This document shows, in pieces, positions 35,688-44,726 of a stretch of 64,000 bases of DNA; positions within the stretch are counted from its first letter, which is position 1; every line of letters begins with the position of its first letter. The notes under the pieces are model-generated. The model made no database searches and was not told where the DNA came from. It was given only the letters and a program-made list of their open reading frames with translations. Source of the DNA: Agrobacterium larrymoorei (lineage in GTDB: Bacteria > Pseudomonadota > Alphaproteobacteria > Rhizobiales > Rhizobiaceae). The position numbers were made by a program, and so were the translations under genes. The DNA is taken from NCBI RefSeq assembly GCF_005145045.1, contig NZ_CP039692.1:674001-738000 (forward strand), read 5' to 3'.

Positions 35688-36644
35688 TCAGAAATAGTCC
35701 CGTTTCACGGTTTCAAGCACAGCCTGGAACCGTTCTTTTCGTTCTTCCAGCCGTCCATCAGGGCTCAATCGCGGCTCTGCGCGGCTCGCCTGCCAAAGAG
35801 CGAGAGAGGAAGGAGCGGCGAGAACCTGCTTCGCCAACTTGCGAAGCGACGGACCTTGCTGCTCTGCCCGTACTAAGACATCGCCATCTTCCTGCACATG
35901 GCTGTAAGGCTGAGAGACAACTTCGGCAGGTGGAGGCGGAGGGAAGCTCATGCCCCAGAACTTGGAGCCCTTCTTCGCGGCTTCGGCACGCGTCGAAACA
36001 GGAATGTAGCGCGGCTCATATTTCACGCCGACGCTTCCAGCCCAGTCGCTCCATTTGAAATTATTGATCGACGTCGACGTACTGACCGCCACCCAAGGCA
36101 CGCGGAAAGCATCGGCCAGAATTGCACCATGCATCGATTCCGCAACGATGAATTCGGACTGTGCAATCTGCTTTATGACCGACTTCGCTTCACCTCGTGG
36201 GTCAAGATAGGTCAGTCCAGCGGGTTCACAGACATTTTCCCAAATCCCGAATTCCGCCGATTCCCAATGGGGGACGAAGGTTTTCTTATGGATTTTCCTG
36301 AGGCTCTGAAACTCCGGCATCTCCGTGACCATCACGGCCGGATCGACGATGCCCATTTCAGCGGGCAGGCCGAGCTTTGCCGCCGTCATCTCGCCGCGAA
36401 CGCAACGAATGTCCCAAAGGTCCTTGTTGGACGTATCGGGCACCGCGCCGTAGCCATAGCCGCTGCCGATGATCAGCTTGCGCTGGCCGGGCGGAAAAAG
36501 CACATCGTTGAGCACGGTGCCGACGCCAACCAGCAGCACATCCGGGTGAACATCGCGCAGGCCGGGCAGCAGAAAGTCCCAGAGCCAGAGATTGAGGTCA
36601 TCGCCGAAATTGCCGTGATGCGATTCCCAGTGATATGGTTTCAT
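35688..36644 (-). CDS. exoV: Succinoglycan pyruvyltransferase ExoV
   Basis: A 318-residue member of the polysaccharide pyruvyl transferase family. It begins MKPYHWESHHGNFGDDLNLWLWDFLLPG, where the GNFGDDLN motif near residue 11 marks the family. Further on are VGVGTVLND, IIGSGYGYG, VRGEMTA and the SEFIVAESMHGAILADAFR region (about 165-185). It adds the ketal pyruvate to the terminal glucose of the octasaccharide using phosphoenolpyruvate. AGGAG precedes the ATG. It follows exoW by 36 bases on the minus strand. Confidence 0.92.
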   Translation of the reverse strand: MKPYHWESHHGNFGDDLNLWLWDFLLPGLRDVHPDVLLVGVGTVLNDVLFPPGQRKLIIGSGYGYGAVPDTSNKDLWDIRCVRGEMTAAKLGLPAEMGIVDPAVMVTEMPEFQSLRKIHKKTFVPHWESAEFGIWENVCEPAGLTYLDPRGEAKSVIKQIAQSEFIVAESMHGAILADAFRVPWVAVSTSTSINNFKWSDWAGSVGVKYEPRYIPVSTRAEAAKKGSKFWGMSFPPPPPAEVVSQPYSHVQEDGDVLVRAEQQGPSLRKLAKQVLAAPSSLALWQASRAEPRLSPDGRLEERKERFQAVLETVKRDYF

Positions 36645-36680
36645 GGATTACTCCTGAAGAATAAGGGGATGCGACGACTG

Positions 36681-37646
36681 CTATTTCGGTCGCGCAAGCT
36701 TCCCTGCTCCGAGTTCTATCGCCGCGCGCAGAATGGCCGGATCGCGCACCATCCACTTGAACAGCAGCCCAAGTTCAGGAGCTCTTCTGCGCTTCAAGTT
36801 GCCAGCCTGACTCCACAAAGCCTGCTTGCGTGCCGTGTTCTTGTAAGACGCAATGGATTCTACATCCTGCGGGCGCGTGGAGAACCGATCCTGTAACGTG
36901 TCCAGCGCGACCCAGGTGTTGAACTGCTGACGCAGGAATTCCGGAGAGGTGTTATCGATGCTGTGAAATATGTTCACCCCCAGGCCGCGCGCAGCACCGG
37001 GATCGTTACACAGAAGCGTGCGCTTGGCAGCCAGCACGCAATCGCAGAAGAACAGAACGTCTTCGGCAGCCAATCTGAGAGCAGGGTCGAAGCGCACGGT
37101 TTCGATCAGCGGTCTGCCGATGACCATGCAGGAAAGATGCAGGAAGCTCCAGTTCTGAAGCATAATGCTGGCCAGATCCGGCAACTCGATGACGCGTGGT
37201 GATTCGGCCAGCCGAACCGAGCCGTCATTTTTTTCCAGCTCGGAAATAGCGAAGTGATAATAGAACTCATCACTTGCCTGCATCGAGGCCCAGTAGCATT
37301 CACCACCGAAGGTATCGAGGCTGTATTCGGCGTTCTTCAGATGATCCGGCGTCCAGATATCGTCCGAATCGAGAAAAGCGACATAGGAAGTTTCCGCTGG
37401 AACATTATCCAGCGCGGTGTTGCGAGCGCCGCCTGGTCCGGCATTGGGTTGCTTGACCACCTTGATGCGGTTTTGCTGCTCTGCGGAAAGCTCTGCCAGT
37501 TCATTTTCAATGGGATAAGGCGATTCGTCATCAACGATGACGAGATCGAAATCCTGACATGTCTGAGAGAAAACCGATGCCAATGCACGACCAAGAACGC
37601 CATGCTGTTTTTGGTAATATGGAATAACGACTGTAAATTTCGCCAT
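36681..37646 (-). CDS. exoW: Succinoglycan glucosyltransferase ExoW (GT2)
   Basis: A 321-residue family-2 glycosyltransferase starting at ATG 37646 (MAKFTVVIPYYQKQHGVL), with AGGGG upstream; the frame opens eight codons earlier. It has LVIVDDESPYP (about 32-42), PNAGPGGARNTALD and AFLDSDDIWTP (about 84-94) as nucleotide- and metal-binding segments. In the succinoglycan pathway ExoW adds a late, beta-1,3-linked glucose of the side chain, which is then pyruvylated by ExoV, encoded immediately downstream. It is divergent from exoT across 120 bases that should contain both promoters. Confidence 0.85.
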   Translation of the reverse strand: MAKFTVVIPYYQKQHGVLGRALASVFSQTCQDFDLVIVDDESPYPIENELAELSAEQQNRIKVVKQPNAGPGGARNTALDNVPAETSYVAFLDSDDIWTPDHLKNAEYSLDTFGGECYWASMQASDEFYYHFAISELEKNDGSVRLAESPRVIELPDLASIMLQNWSFLHLSCMVIGRPLIETVRFDPALRLAAEDVLFFCDCVLAAKRTLLCNDPGAARGLGVNIFHSIDNTSPEFLRQQFNTWVALDTLQDRFSTRPQDVESIASYKNTARKQALWSQAGNLKRRRAPELGLLFKWMVRDPAILRAAIELGAGKLARPK

Positions 37647-37766
37647 TGTTTCGCCCCTTGTTCTGATCAAGAAGTGTCGGGCCCGCCGATTTGTGCGGCC
37701 CCGATGTGTGGCAATTCTCTCCCGCCAACGATGAATTCGCTGGCCTCCAAATTATAGGATGCACGT

Positions 37767-39251
37767 ATGCCTCCAGCTCCGAGCGTCAAGACGATTACGG
37801 CCAATGTCGGCTGGAGCGTTCTCTCAAAGACAGGTACATTCGGGCTTAAATTTGTCACGGTACCAATTCTCGCACGATTACTGACGCCGGAAGAATTCGG
37901 CGTCGTTGCGGTCGGTCTCACCGTCGTTCAGTTCCTGACCATGATTGCAGGCGCGGGTTTGACCTCCGCACTGATCGTGGAAAAGGAAGAGGATATGGAC
38001 ACGATCCATACCGTCTTCTGGGCAAATCTTGCCATTTCCTGCACCATGGCGGCGATACTTTATTTCGGCGCCGAGTTCTTCGGCGGCCTGCTGGGCGCCG
38101 TCGAAAGCGCCTATCTGCTGCGTATCATGGCCTTCCTCATTCCGCTGCAATTGGCGGGCGATGTGGCCTATTCCCTTTTGGCAAGACGCATGAATTTCAG
38201 CAAGGACGCGATATGGAGCATGACGTCCGAGAGCGCTGCGGCAATCCTTGCCGTGGTCCTTGCCTTTGCCGGTTTCGGCGTCTGGGCGCTGATCATCCAG
38301 CTTTTTGCAGCGGCGCTCATTCGCCTCGTCGGCCTTTACGCCGTGTCGCGTTACAAGCCACGCCTCGTCATGAAGCCGAAGCGACTGATCCCGCTTCTCG
38401 GCTTCAGTTCCGGCCTGATGGGCTCGGAAATCGCCAATTTCGTTACCTTCCAGTCACCCATGGTCATCATTGCACGGTATCTCGGCCTTGCGGATGCGGG
38501 CGCCTACTCGGCCTCGAACCGGTTTGCCAGCATTCCGAATCAGGTCGTTCTATCTGCCGTCATGGGCGTGCTTTTCCCGGCCTTCAGCCGCATGATGGAT
38601 GACAAGCAAAGACGGCGCGATGCGCTGATGTTCAGCACGCAGGTCCTGACCGTCATTCTGGCGCCGATGATGTTCGGCCTCTGGGCGGTTGCCGAACCGG
38701 CAATGCTGGTGATCTTTGGCCCCAACTGGGCCTATGCCTGGCCGGTGCTTGGACTGCTTGCTCTTTCCAAGGCAATTCTGACCCCTTGCAGCACCTTCAT
38801 TCCCTATTTGAAGGGCGCGGGATATGGCCGCGTTCTTTTCTGGTCGGCCACGATTCGCGCCGTGTTAACGACCGCTGCGGTCTGGCTTGCCGCAATTTAC
38901 GGAACGCTGATCGACGCCATGGTCTGGCTCTGCATCGTCAATGCCGCCACGCTGGTCGCCTATTCATGGGCGGTGTTCAAGGCAAGCGAGACGCCGTTTT
39001 TCTCAGGCCTTTACGTCAGCAGCCGCCCAATGATCACAGCTTTCATCATGGCGCTTGCGGTGCGGTATACACTGAGCCTGACGGAGGCCAGCCTTTCACA
39101 TGCCTATATGCAGGTGCTGGTCGGCGCGGTTGCTGGCGGCGTCATTTACGGTGTGCTGGTATTGCTGACCGAGCGTGCCCTGTTGCGCAAAATCCTTGGG
39201 CTCGTGCGGGACCGAAGGGCGAAGAAGGCAATGGCACCTGAACCTGCCTGA
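37767..39251 (+). CDS. exoT: Succinoglycan translocation protein ExoT (Wzx-type flippase)
   Basis: A 494-residue protein of the PST/MVF flippase family with about twelve to fourteen hydrophobic helices. Its N-terminal SVLSKTGTFGLKFVTVPILARLLTPEEFG is the hallmark start of Wzx-like exporters. It is predicted to flip lipid-linked octasaccharide repeat units across the inner membrane, or to export short products together with ExoP and ExoQ. It is placed between exoW (divergent) and exoH. The interval after it, where Sinorhizobium has exoI, has no gene. Confidence 0.9.
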   Translation: MPPAPSVKTITANVGWSVLSKTGTFGLKFVTVPILARLLTPEEFGVVAVGLTVVQFLTMIAGAGLTSALIVEKEEDMDTIHTVFWANLAISCTMAAILYFGAEFFGGLLGAVESAYLLRIMAFLIPLQLAGDVAYSLLARRMNFSKDAIWSMTSESAAAILAVVLAFAGFGVWALIIQLFAAALIRLVGLYAVSRYKPRLVMKPKRLIPLLGFSSGLMGSEIANFVTFQSPMVIIARYLGLADAGAYSASNRFASIPNQVVLSAVMGVLFPAFSRMMDDKQRRRDALMFSTQVLTVILAPMMFGLWAVAEPAMLVIFGPNWAYAWPVLGLLALSKAILTPCSTFIPYLKGAGYGRVLFWSATIRAVLTTAAVWLAAIYGTLIDAMVWLCIVNAATLVAYSWAVFKASETPFFSGLYVSSRPMITAFIMALAVRYTLSLTEASLSHAYMQVLVGAVAGGVIYGVLVLLTERALLRKILGLVRDRRAKKAMAPEPA

Positions 39252-39613
39252 CCCAACCGCCTTATTTCCGCCTTAAATTCGCCCGGCTTGCGACATTGTT
39301 TCTGACAATTCCGTGACGCCGCCGGGCATTTATTTTGCACCGCAGCATGAACATCCACAGCCTTCGATTAAAAATCGATTGATCGTCAATTCTCTCGTTT
39401 TTAATAAAACGATTTAAAATCAGAGCCTTGTGAAAACGTAGACGTAACGTAAGGCGGGTTCCCAGACATTTACCCCTTACATCTTGAGAGACGATTTTTC
39501 TGCGTCGCCACATTTTACCCTAAACTAAAAACCAGACTTTTGGGCACGGGCTTCACGTTCGCTTTGTTTGAAACGCGGTGTAGGGGAGACACTGCCCAAC
39601 CAGGGTAACTGAT
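39252..39613. other. Intergenic region exoT-exoH (no exoI)
   Basis: These 362 bases hold no supportable gene. They are AT-rich around 39355-39425, with an imperfect inverted repeat CGATTGATCG near 39369 and TTTTTAATAAAACGATTTAAAA (39399-39420 region). This is probably the promoter zone of the exoHKLAMON(P) transcription unit and a plausible MucR-type target. In Sinorhizobium this place is taken by exoI. Confidence 0.6.
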
Positions 39614-40762
39614 GTGACAGTTGATCAGAACCTATCTTCCCGTATCAATTTGATGCGCATAATCTTGATATCCGGCATTGTCTTCGTTCATGTGCCGCAT
39701 AATCCCGAAACCAGCCCCTTTCTGGGTCTTTACGGTTTCTTCGACTGGCTTCGCGTCTTTCTGGGCGATGCGCTGTTTCGCATAGGCGTGCCCTGTTTGA
39801 GCGCAATTTCCGGTTACTTGCTGTTTCGCAAGGGCTTCGCTGCGTTCGATTACACGGCAACGATCAAGTCCAAGACGAAGACGGTTCTTCTGCCTTTCCT
39901 GCTTTGGAACGGCGCTCTTTTCCTTGCTGTGCTTTTGATTCAGCGCGTGGGCCTCGGCGTCGGTTACTTCCCCGACCTGTGGAACGCCAGCCCGCGCGAA
40001 ATCATCAGCCATGGCGCGGCGGTTGAAGAGTTGCCGGTCAACGTACCGCTTTATTTCCTTCGTGATCTCTTCGTCTGCATTCTGCTGTCGCCCATCCTGG
40101 CGCTACTCGTGCGTCGTTTCGCGCTGCCGACACTCGCAGTGCTGCTGCTGGTGACTGCTATTCCCGATCTGACGCTGATGATCGTGCAGAAGAAATCGAT
40201 CCTCTTCAGCTTCACGCTCGGCATTGCGCTGGCGCTCCATAAGGTCGATCTCAAGACGCTCGACCCATATGCGGGCAAGCTGACCGCGGCGACGCTGGTG
40301 GCTGCCGCAATGCTGGCGACGGGCCTCTATTTTACCGGCCCTGAATTCACCTTCGAGCTGAACCTGCTTCGCAATCTTCTCGCGGTATTCGGCGCAATCG
40401 GCTTCTGGGTTGCCTCTTCACTGCTGGTGAAGAGCAAGCTCGGTCAGCGCCTCGCTCAGACGGGTAGCCTCAGCTTCTGGATTTTCTGTGCCCATTACCC
40501 GCTTCTGGTCCTCATGTGGATGGTCTGGAACAAGGGCGGCCCGGACTTCTACCCCGCCTTCTACATTGGCGCGGTCCTGCTGACCTTCGCCATTCTGATT
40601 GTGACCAATGCACAGGTGCGCGCGAAGCTTCCCAGCCTTTACGCGGTGCTGACCGGAAGCCGCAGCGGCAAGCCGAAGCCCGTGCAGCATGTCACTTCGA
40701 AAGAGCCCGTGGCTGCACATCAGCCACCCGCAAATCCTGCCTACACGCAAAGACAGAGGTAA
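39614..40762 (+). CDS. exoH: Succinoglycan succinyltransferase ExoH
   Basis: A 382-residue acyltransferase-3 family membrane protein with about ten helices. The family histidine appears in SGIVFVHVPHNPE (about 17-29), and RVFLGDALFRIGVPCLSAISGYL (key part RIGVPCLSAISG) is typical. It transfers succinyl groups to the octasaccharide, presumably from succinyl-CoA at the membrane. In Sinorhizobium this modification makes the polymer a substrate for cleavage to the low-molecular-weight form and is needed for symbiosis. GTG start at 39614 with AGGG upstream. The stop is four bases before the exoK start. Confidence 0.9.
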   Translation: MTVDQNLSSRINLMRIILISGIVFVHVPHNPETSPFLGLYGFFDWLRVFLGDALFRIGVPCLSAISGYLLFRKGFAAFDYTATIKSKTKTVLLPFLLWNGALFLAVLLIQRVGLGVGYFPDLWNASPREIISHGAAVEELPVNVPLYFLRDLFVCILLSPILALLVRRFALPTLAVLLLVTAIPDLTLMIVQKKSILFSFTLGIALALHKVDLKTLDPYAGKLTAATLVAAAMLATGLYFTGPEFTFELNLLRNLLAVFGAIGFWVASSLLVKSKLGQRLAQTGSLSFWIFCAHYPLLVLMWMVWNKGGPDFYPAFYIGAVLLTFAILIVTNAQVRAKLPSLYAVLTGSRSGKPKPVQHVTSKEPVAAHQPPANPAYTQRQR

Positions 40763-40766
40763 TCCC

Positions 40767-41543
40767 ATGACCAACGTCCAGCACCTTTTGGCCACAGCAT
40801 TTGTGACCCTCAGCCTCGGCTCGACTGTGGCGGTTGCTCAGGAAGACAACGGCAAGTCGTTTATCGAGAACTTCGACAGTATGGACCGTTCGTTCTGGTA
40901 TGTTTCCGATGGCTGGAACAATGGTCCGCATCAGAACTGCACGTGGTCGAAGAAGCTGGTGAAATTCGAGGGTGGGCAGTTGCAGCTGGGGTTTCAGGAA
41001 GGCCGAGCGGGGGACCGTAATTATTCCTGTGGGGAAATCCAGACCAAGGGGCGGTATCGTTATGGCACCTATGAGGCGCGGATCAAGACGGCAATCGGGT
41101 CCGGCCTGAACTCGGCTTTCTTCACCTATATCGGCCCGACCGACAAGAAGCCGCATGACGAGATCGACATGGAGGTTCTTGGCAAGAACAGCGGTCAGGT
41201 GCAGCTGAACCAGTATATTTCCGCCAAGGGCGGCAATGAGCAGCTGGTGGATGTGCCAGGCGGTGCAGACAAGGGGTTCAACGACTATGCCTTCGTCTGG
41301 GAGCCGCAGCGCCTGCGTTACTACGTCAACGGCAAGATGGTGCACGAGGTGACCGATCCATCGAAGATCCCGCAGACGCCGCAGAAGATTTTCTTCAGCC
41401 TGTGGGGCACGGATACGCTCAAAAGCTGGATGGGCAAGTTCGCCTATACCGGCCCGACGACGATGCAGGTGGACCGCCTGGCCTTTACCGCGCTGGGAGA
41501 CAAGTGCCAGTTTCCGCAGTCGGTTGCCTGCGCCACCAACTGA
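40767..41543 (+). CDS. exoK: Secreted endo-beta-glycanase ExoK (GH16)
   Basis: A 258-residue glycoside hydrolase family 16 enzyme starting at ATG 40767, seven bases after GAGG. The signal peptide is about 1-25 (MTNVQHLLATAFVTLSLG...AVAQ). The catalytic motif EIDMEVLG (about 134-141) contains both the nucleophile and acid/base glutamates of GH16. Trp and Tyr residues of the sugar-binding cleft are visible (FWYVSDGW, RYRYGTYEARIKT). ExoK trims nascent, succinylated succinoglycan outside the cell to shorter chains. It is translationally close to exoH (four-base gap). Confidence 0.93.
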   Translation: MTNVQHLLATAFVTLSLGSTVAVAQEDNGKSFIENFDSMDRSFWYVSDGWNNGPHQNCTWSKKLVKFEGGQLQLGFQEGRAGDRNYSCGEIQTKGRYRYGTYEARIKTAIGSGLNSAFFTYIGPTDKKPHDEIDMEVLGKNSGQVQLNQYISAKGGNEQLVDVPGGADKGFNDYAFVWEPQRLRYYVNGKMVHEVTDPSKIPQTPQKIFFSLWGTDTLKSWMGKFAYTGPTTMQVDRLAFTALGDKCQFPQSVACATN

Positions 41544-41584
41544 CGCACGCTACCTGATTGCCGCCCTCGATAACCGGACCGGAT

Positions 41585-42766
41585 ATGACCCATATTCTCT
41601 ACCTCGCGCATGATCTTGCAGACCCCGCCATCCGGCGGCGCGTCATGACGCTGCAGGCGGGCGGTGCAACCGTCCTGCTTGCAGGGTTCAGGCGCGGCGA
41701 GAATGCGCTGGCGCAGGTGGATGGTCTGACGCCGGTCGTGCTTGGCGAAACGGCCGATGGCCGCTTTGCCCAGCGCATCGCTTCGGTCGTCAAATCCAGC
41801 TTTGGCCTTGCCGATAAGCTGAGGGGCGTTGCAAAGCCCGACATCATTCTGGCGCGCAATCTGGAAATGCTGGCGCTTGCCCGCCGGGCCAACGCGCTGT
41901 TCGGCGCCGATGTGCCGGTGGTCTATGAATGCCTCGACATTCACCGCCTGCTGCTGAATGACGGGCTGCCGGGAAAACTGCTGAACGCGGCACAGCGCTT
42001 CCTTGCCGCAAATGCGCGCCTGCTGATCACCAGTTCGCCTGCCTTCGTCGACAATTATTTTGCGCCGCGCTCGGGGCTTGATCTTCCCGTGCTGCTTCAG
42101 GAAAACAAGGTTCTGATGCTGGGCTCTGAAGCGACGCCTGAGCCTTTGCCGCGCGTGCCGGCTGCGGGAGAGCCGTGGAAGATCGGCTGGTTCGGTGCAT
42201 TGCGCTGCCGCAAATCGCTGCAGATCCTGACGGATTTTGCCGAGCGGATGGACGGGCGTGTGGAAGTTGTCTTACGCGGACGCCCCGCCTATTCGGAGTT
42301 CGATGACTTCGACGGCATCGTCGCCAAAGCGCCGCATGTCACGTTCCACGGGCCGTACAGGAACCCCGAGGATCTCGCTTCGATCTATAATGAGGTGCAG
42401 TTCACCTGGGCGATAGACTTCTTCGAAGAGGGGCAGAACTCCAGCTGGCTGTTGCCGAACCGGCTGTATGAGGGCTGCCTTTATGGCACCCTGCCCATTG
42501 CCGTTTCCGGCACGCAAACCGCGCGCTTCCTGCAAAAGCGCGACATCGGCTTTGTTTTGCCGCAGGCCGATGCGGACACGCTTGCGACGCTGTTCACCGG
42601 TCTGGATGAGCGGATCTATACCGACGCCTTCGAAGAACTGTCTGCCGTCGACCGGCATCAATGGGTAACGGACCGGGATGATTGCGAGCAGCTCGTGCGC
42701 AGGCTTCAGGCGCTGTCTTCGCCTGACGGCCAACGCGCTGCCGATGCCGCGCTTTCCACGGTTTGA
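41585..42766 (+). CDS. exoL: Succinoglycan glucosyltransferase ExoL
   Basis: A 393-residue GT-B-type glycosyltransferase starting at ATG 41585 (MTHILYLAHDLADPAIRRRV). It shows VVYECLDIHRLLL in the N-terminal domain (about 114-126) and WKIGWFGALRCRKSLQIL at the start of the C-terminal domain (key part GWFGALRCRKS, about 204). ExoL adds the third sugar, a beta-1,4-glucose, to the growing lipid-linked repeat unit. The identity rests on order (exoK-exoL-exoA) and length. The frame opens nine codons upstream without a ribosome site. Confidence 0.85.
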   Translation: MTHILYLAHDLADPAIRRRVMTLQAGGATVLLAGFRRGENALAQVDGLTPVVLGETADGRFAQRIASVVKSSFGLADKLRGVAKPDIILARNLEMLALARRANALFGADVPVVYECLDIHRLLLNDGLPGKLLNAAQRFLAANARLLITSSPAFVDNYFAPRSGLDLPVLLQENKVLMLGSEATPEPLPRVPAAGEPWKIGWFGALRCRKSLQILTDFAERMDGRVEVVLRGRPAYSEFDDFDGIVAKAPHVTFHGPYRNPEDLASIYNEVQFTWAIDFFEEGQNSSWLLPNRLYEGCLYGTLPIAVSGTQTARFLQKRDIGFVLPQADADTLATLFTGLDERIYTDAFEELSAVDRHQWVTDRDDCEQLVRRLQALSSPDGQRAADAALSTV

Positions 42767-42780
42767 GCTGGGGACAAGAG

Positions 42781-43797
42781 ATGAAACTACCGACCATTCC
42801 CGATATCAAGACGCTGATCGTCATCCCCTGCCTCAATGAGGCGAAGACGATCGACGATCTTCTCCTGAAATTCTCCAGCACGCTGAACGGCCCGGATGAT
42901 CGCATCGTGGTGGCCGATGGTGGCAGTACGGATGGCACGCGCGATATCGTCGCCGACTTCTCGCGTCAGGACCCGCGGGTCATTCTTCTGGCCAATCCCA
43001 AGCGCATTCAAAGCGCGGGCATCAATCTTGCCATCGACGTGTTCGGCAAGGATTACGACTATCTGATCCGTATCGATGCGCATGGCGATTATCCGGATGA
43101 TTACTGCTACCGGCTGTTACAGGATGCGGTCGAAACCGGCGCGGATTCGGTCGTCGTCGCCATGGATACGGTCGGGCACAGCACGTTCCAGAAGGCGACT
43201 GCGATTGCGCAGAATTCCAAGCTCGGCAATGGCGGTTCCAAGCACCGCGAGGGCGCCAAGGGCCATTGGATCGATCACGGCCATCATGCCTTGATGCGCA
43301 TCGCCGCCTTTACCGAAGTTGGCGGCTATGATGAAGGCTTCAGCCATAATGAAGATGCCGAACTGGACCATCGTTTACGAAAAGCGGGCTTCCGTATCTG
43401 GATGACCGACAAGACGCGCATGACCTATTATCCGCGCGCAAGCGTTCGTCCGCTGTTTAAGCAATATCTGGCCTATGGCCGGGGGCGTGCCAAGAACCTG
43501 CTCAAGCACCGCACCCTGCCGAAAATCCGCCAGATGATCCCGCTGTCCGTCTTGCCCGTGGTCATTCTTGCGCTGTTGGGCTTCGTGCACTGGGTTGCGC
43601 TCGTGCCGCTGTGCCTCTGGATTGCCGCATGCTTAAGCTATGGCGTGTGGATGGCCATCGGCCAGAAGAACCCTTATGGCCCGCTTGCCGCGCTGTCTGC
43701 CATGATCATGCATCTGGCCTGGTCGACCGGCTTTTGGCTGGAACTCATCGGCTCCTTCGTCGCGCCCGCACCCTTTGCGAGAAAGGCAGTGTCATGA
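42781..43797 (+). CDS. exoA: Succinoglycan glucosyltransferase ExoA (GT2)
   Basis: A 338-residue family-2 glycosyltransferase starting at ATG 42781. Catalytic segments are TLIVIPCLNEAKTIDDLL, VVADGGSTDGTRDIV (about 41-55), IRIDAHGDYPDDY (DxD equivalent, about 97) and a Q/RxxRW-like region in YLAYGRGRAKNLLKHR. One or two membrane helices lie at about 255-325. ExoA adds the first glucose (beta-1,3) onto the galactosyl carrier lipid made by ExoY/ExoF. The start is 14 bases after exoL, and the stop overlaps the exoM ATG (ATGA). Confidence 0.88.
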   Translation: MKLPTIPDIKTLIVIPCLNEAKTIDDLLLKFSSTLNGPDDRIVVADGGSTDGTRDIVADFSRQDPRVILLANPKRIQSAGINLAIDVFGKDYDYLIRIDAHGDYPDDYCYRLLQDAVETGADSVVVAMDTVGHSTFQKATAIAQNSKLGNGGSKHREGAKGHWIDHGHHALMRIAAFTEVGGYDEGFSHNEDAELDHRLRKAGFRIWMTDKTRMTYYPRASVRPLFKQYLAYGRGRAKNLLKHRTLPKIRQMIPLSVLPVVILALLGFVHWVALVPLCLWIAACLSYGVWMAIGQKNPYGPLAALSAMIMHLAWSTGFWLELIGSFVAPAPFARKAVS

Positions 43798-44726
43798 CCT
43801 CCAATTCCGCCTCTGCGACAAAGGTCGATATCGGCATCTGCACCTATCGCCGCCCGGCGGTGGTTGCGACGCTGAAATCGCTGTTCGAACTGGACGTGCC
43901 GGAAGGCGTCTCCGTCCGGCTGATCGTTGCCGACAATGATGCCGAACCATCGGCAAAGGACAGTATCGACCGGCTGCGCGAGACCTCGCCATTTGCGATC
44001 AGCTACATCCACTGCCCGATGTCGAACATCTCGATTGCCCGCAATGCCTGCCTGTCTGCCTGTGAAGCGGATTATCTGGCGTTCATCGACGATGATGAAA
44101 CGGCACCGCGCAACTGGCTCTCCGAGCTTTTAAAGACGGCAAGAGAGACCGATGCGGAAGCCGTGCTCGGCCCGGTCACGGCACTCTACAAGGACAATGT
44201 GCCCGGCTGGATGAAGAAGGGCGACTTCCACTCCACTTTCCCCGTTTGGGTCGATGGCGAGATCATCACCGGCTATACCTGCAACACGCTTTTGAAGATG
44301 GATGCTCCATCGATCAGCGGACGCCGCTTTGCCCTGTCGCTGGGCCAGAGCGGCGGTGAGGACACGCACTTCTTCACCCATATGCATGCGGATGGCGGAC
44401 GCATTGCCTATGCGCAACATGCGATGCTGACCGAACCCGTGCCGGATACGCGCGCAAGCTTCCTATGGCTGGCAAAGCGCCGCTTCCGCTCCGGGCAGAC
44501 GCATGGACGGCTGAAGGCGGAGCAGAAGACCGGACTGAAGCGCCTGCCGCTGATCGTCGCGACGGTAGCGAAGATCGTCTATAGCGCGGTCTTCACAGTT
44601 CTGACCGCTTTCGATCCGGTCCGCCGCACGCGCTCTGCCCTACGCACGGCGCTGCATGCAGGCGCGCTCAGCGGTATCTTCGGCGTGCGCGAAATCCGTC
44701 AATATGGAACGGTGGAGGCTGCATGA
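43794..44726 (+). CDS. exoM: Succinoglycan glucosyltransferase ExoM (GT2)
   Basis: A 310-residue family-2 glycosyltransferase starting at ATG 43794, which overlaps the exoA stop; the frame itself is open further upstream. It has KVDIGICTYRRPAVVATL, LIVADNDAEPSAKD (about 42-55) and YLAFIDDDETAP (about 95-106). The GEDTHFF segment near 184 resembles the acceptor-base motif ED. ExoM adds the fourth sugar, a beta-1,4-linked glucose. Its stop overlaps the exoO start, so exoA, exoM and exoO form a translationally coupled run. Confidence 0.88.
   Translation: MTSNSASATKVDIGICTYRRPAVVATLKSLFELDVPEGVSVRLIVADNDAEPSAKDSIDRLRETSPFAISYIHCPMSNISIARNACLSACEADYLAFIDDDETAPRNWLSELLKTARETDAEAVLGPVTALYKDNVPGWMKKGDFHSTFPVWVDGEIITGYTCNTLLKMDAPSISGRRFALSLGQSGGEDTHFFTHMHADGGRIAYAQHAMLTEPVPDTRASFLWLAKRRFRSGQTHGRLKAEQKTGLKRLPLIVATVAKIVYSAVFTVLTAFDPVRRTRSALRTALHAGALSGIFGVREIRQYGTVEAA

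Noticed and set aside
39252..39613. A degraded exoI in the exoT-exoH gap
   Set aside because: No remnant of a reading frame or recognisable motif was seen; the gap looks like promoter DNA, so exoI is called absent rather than broken.
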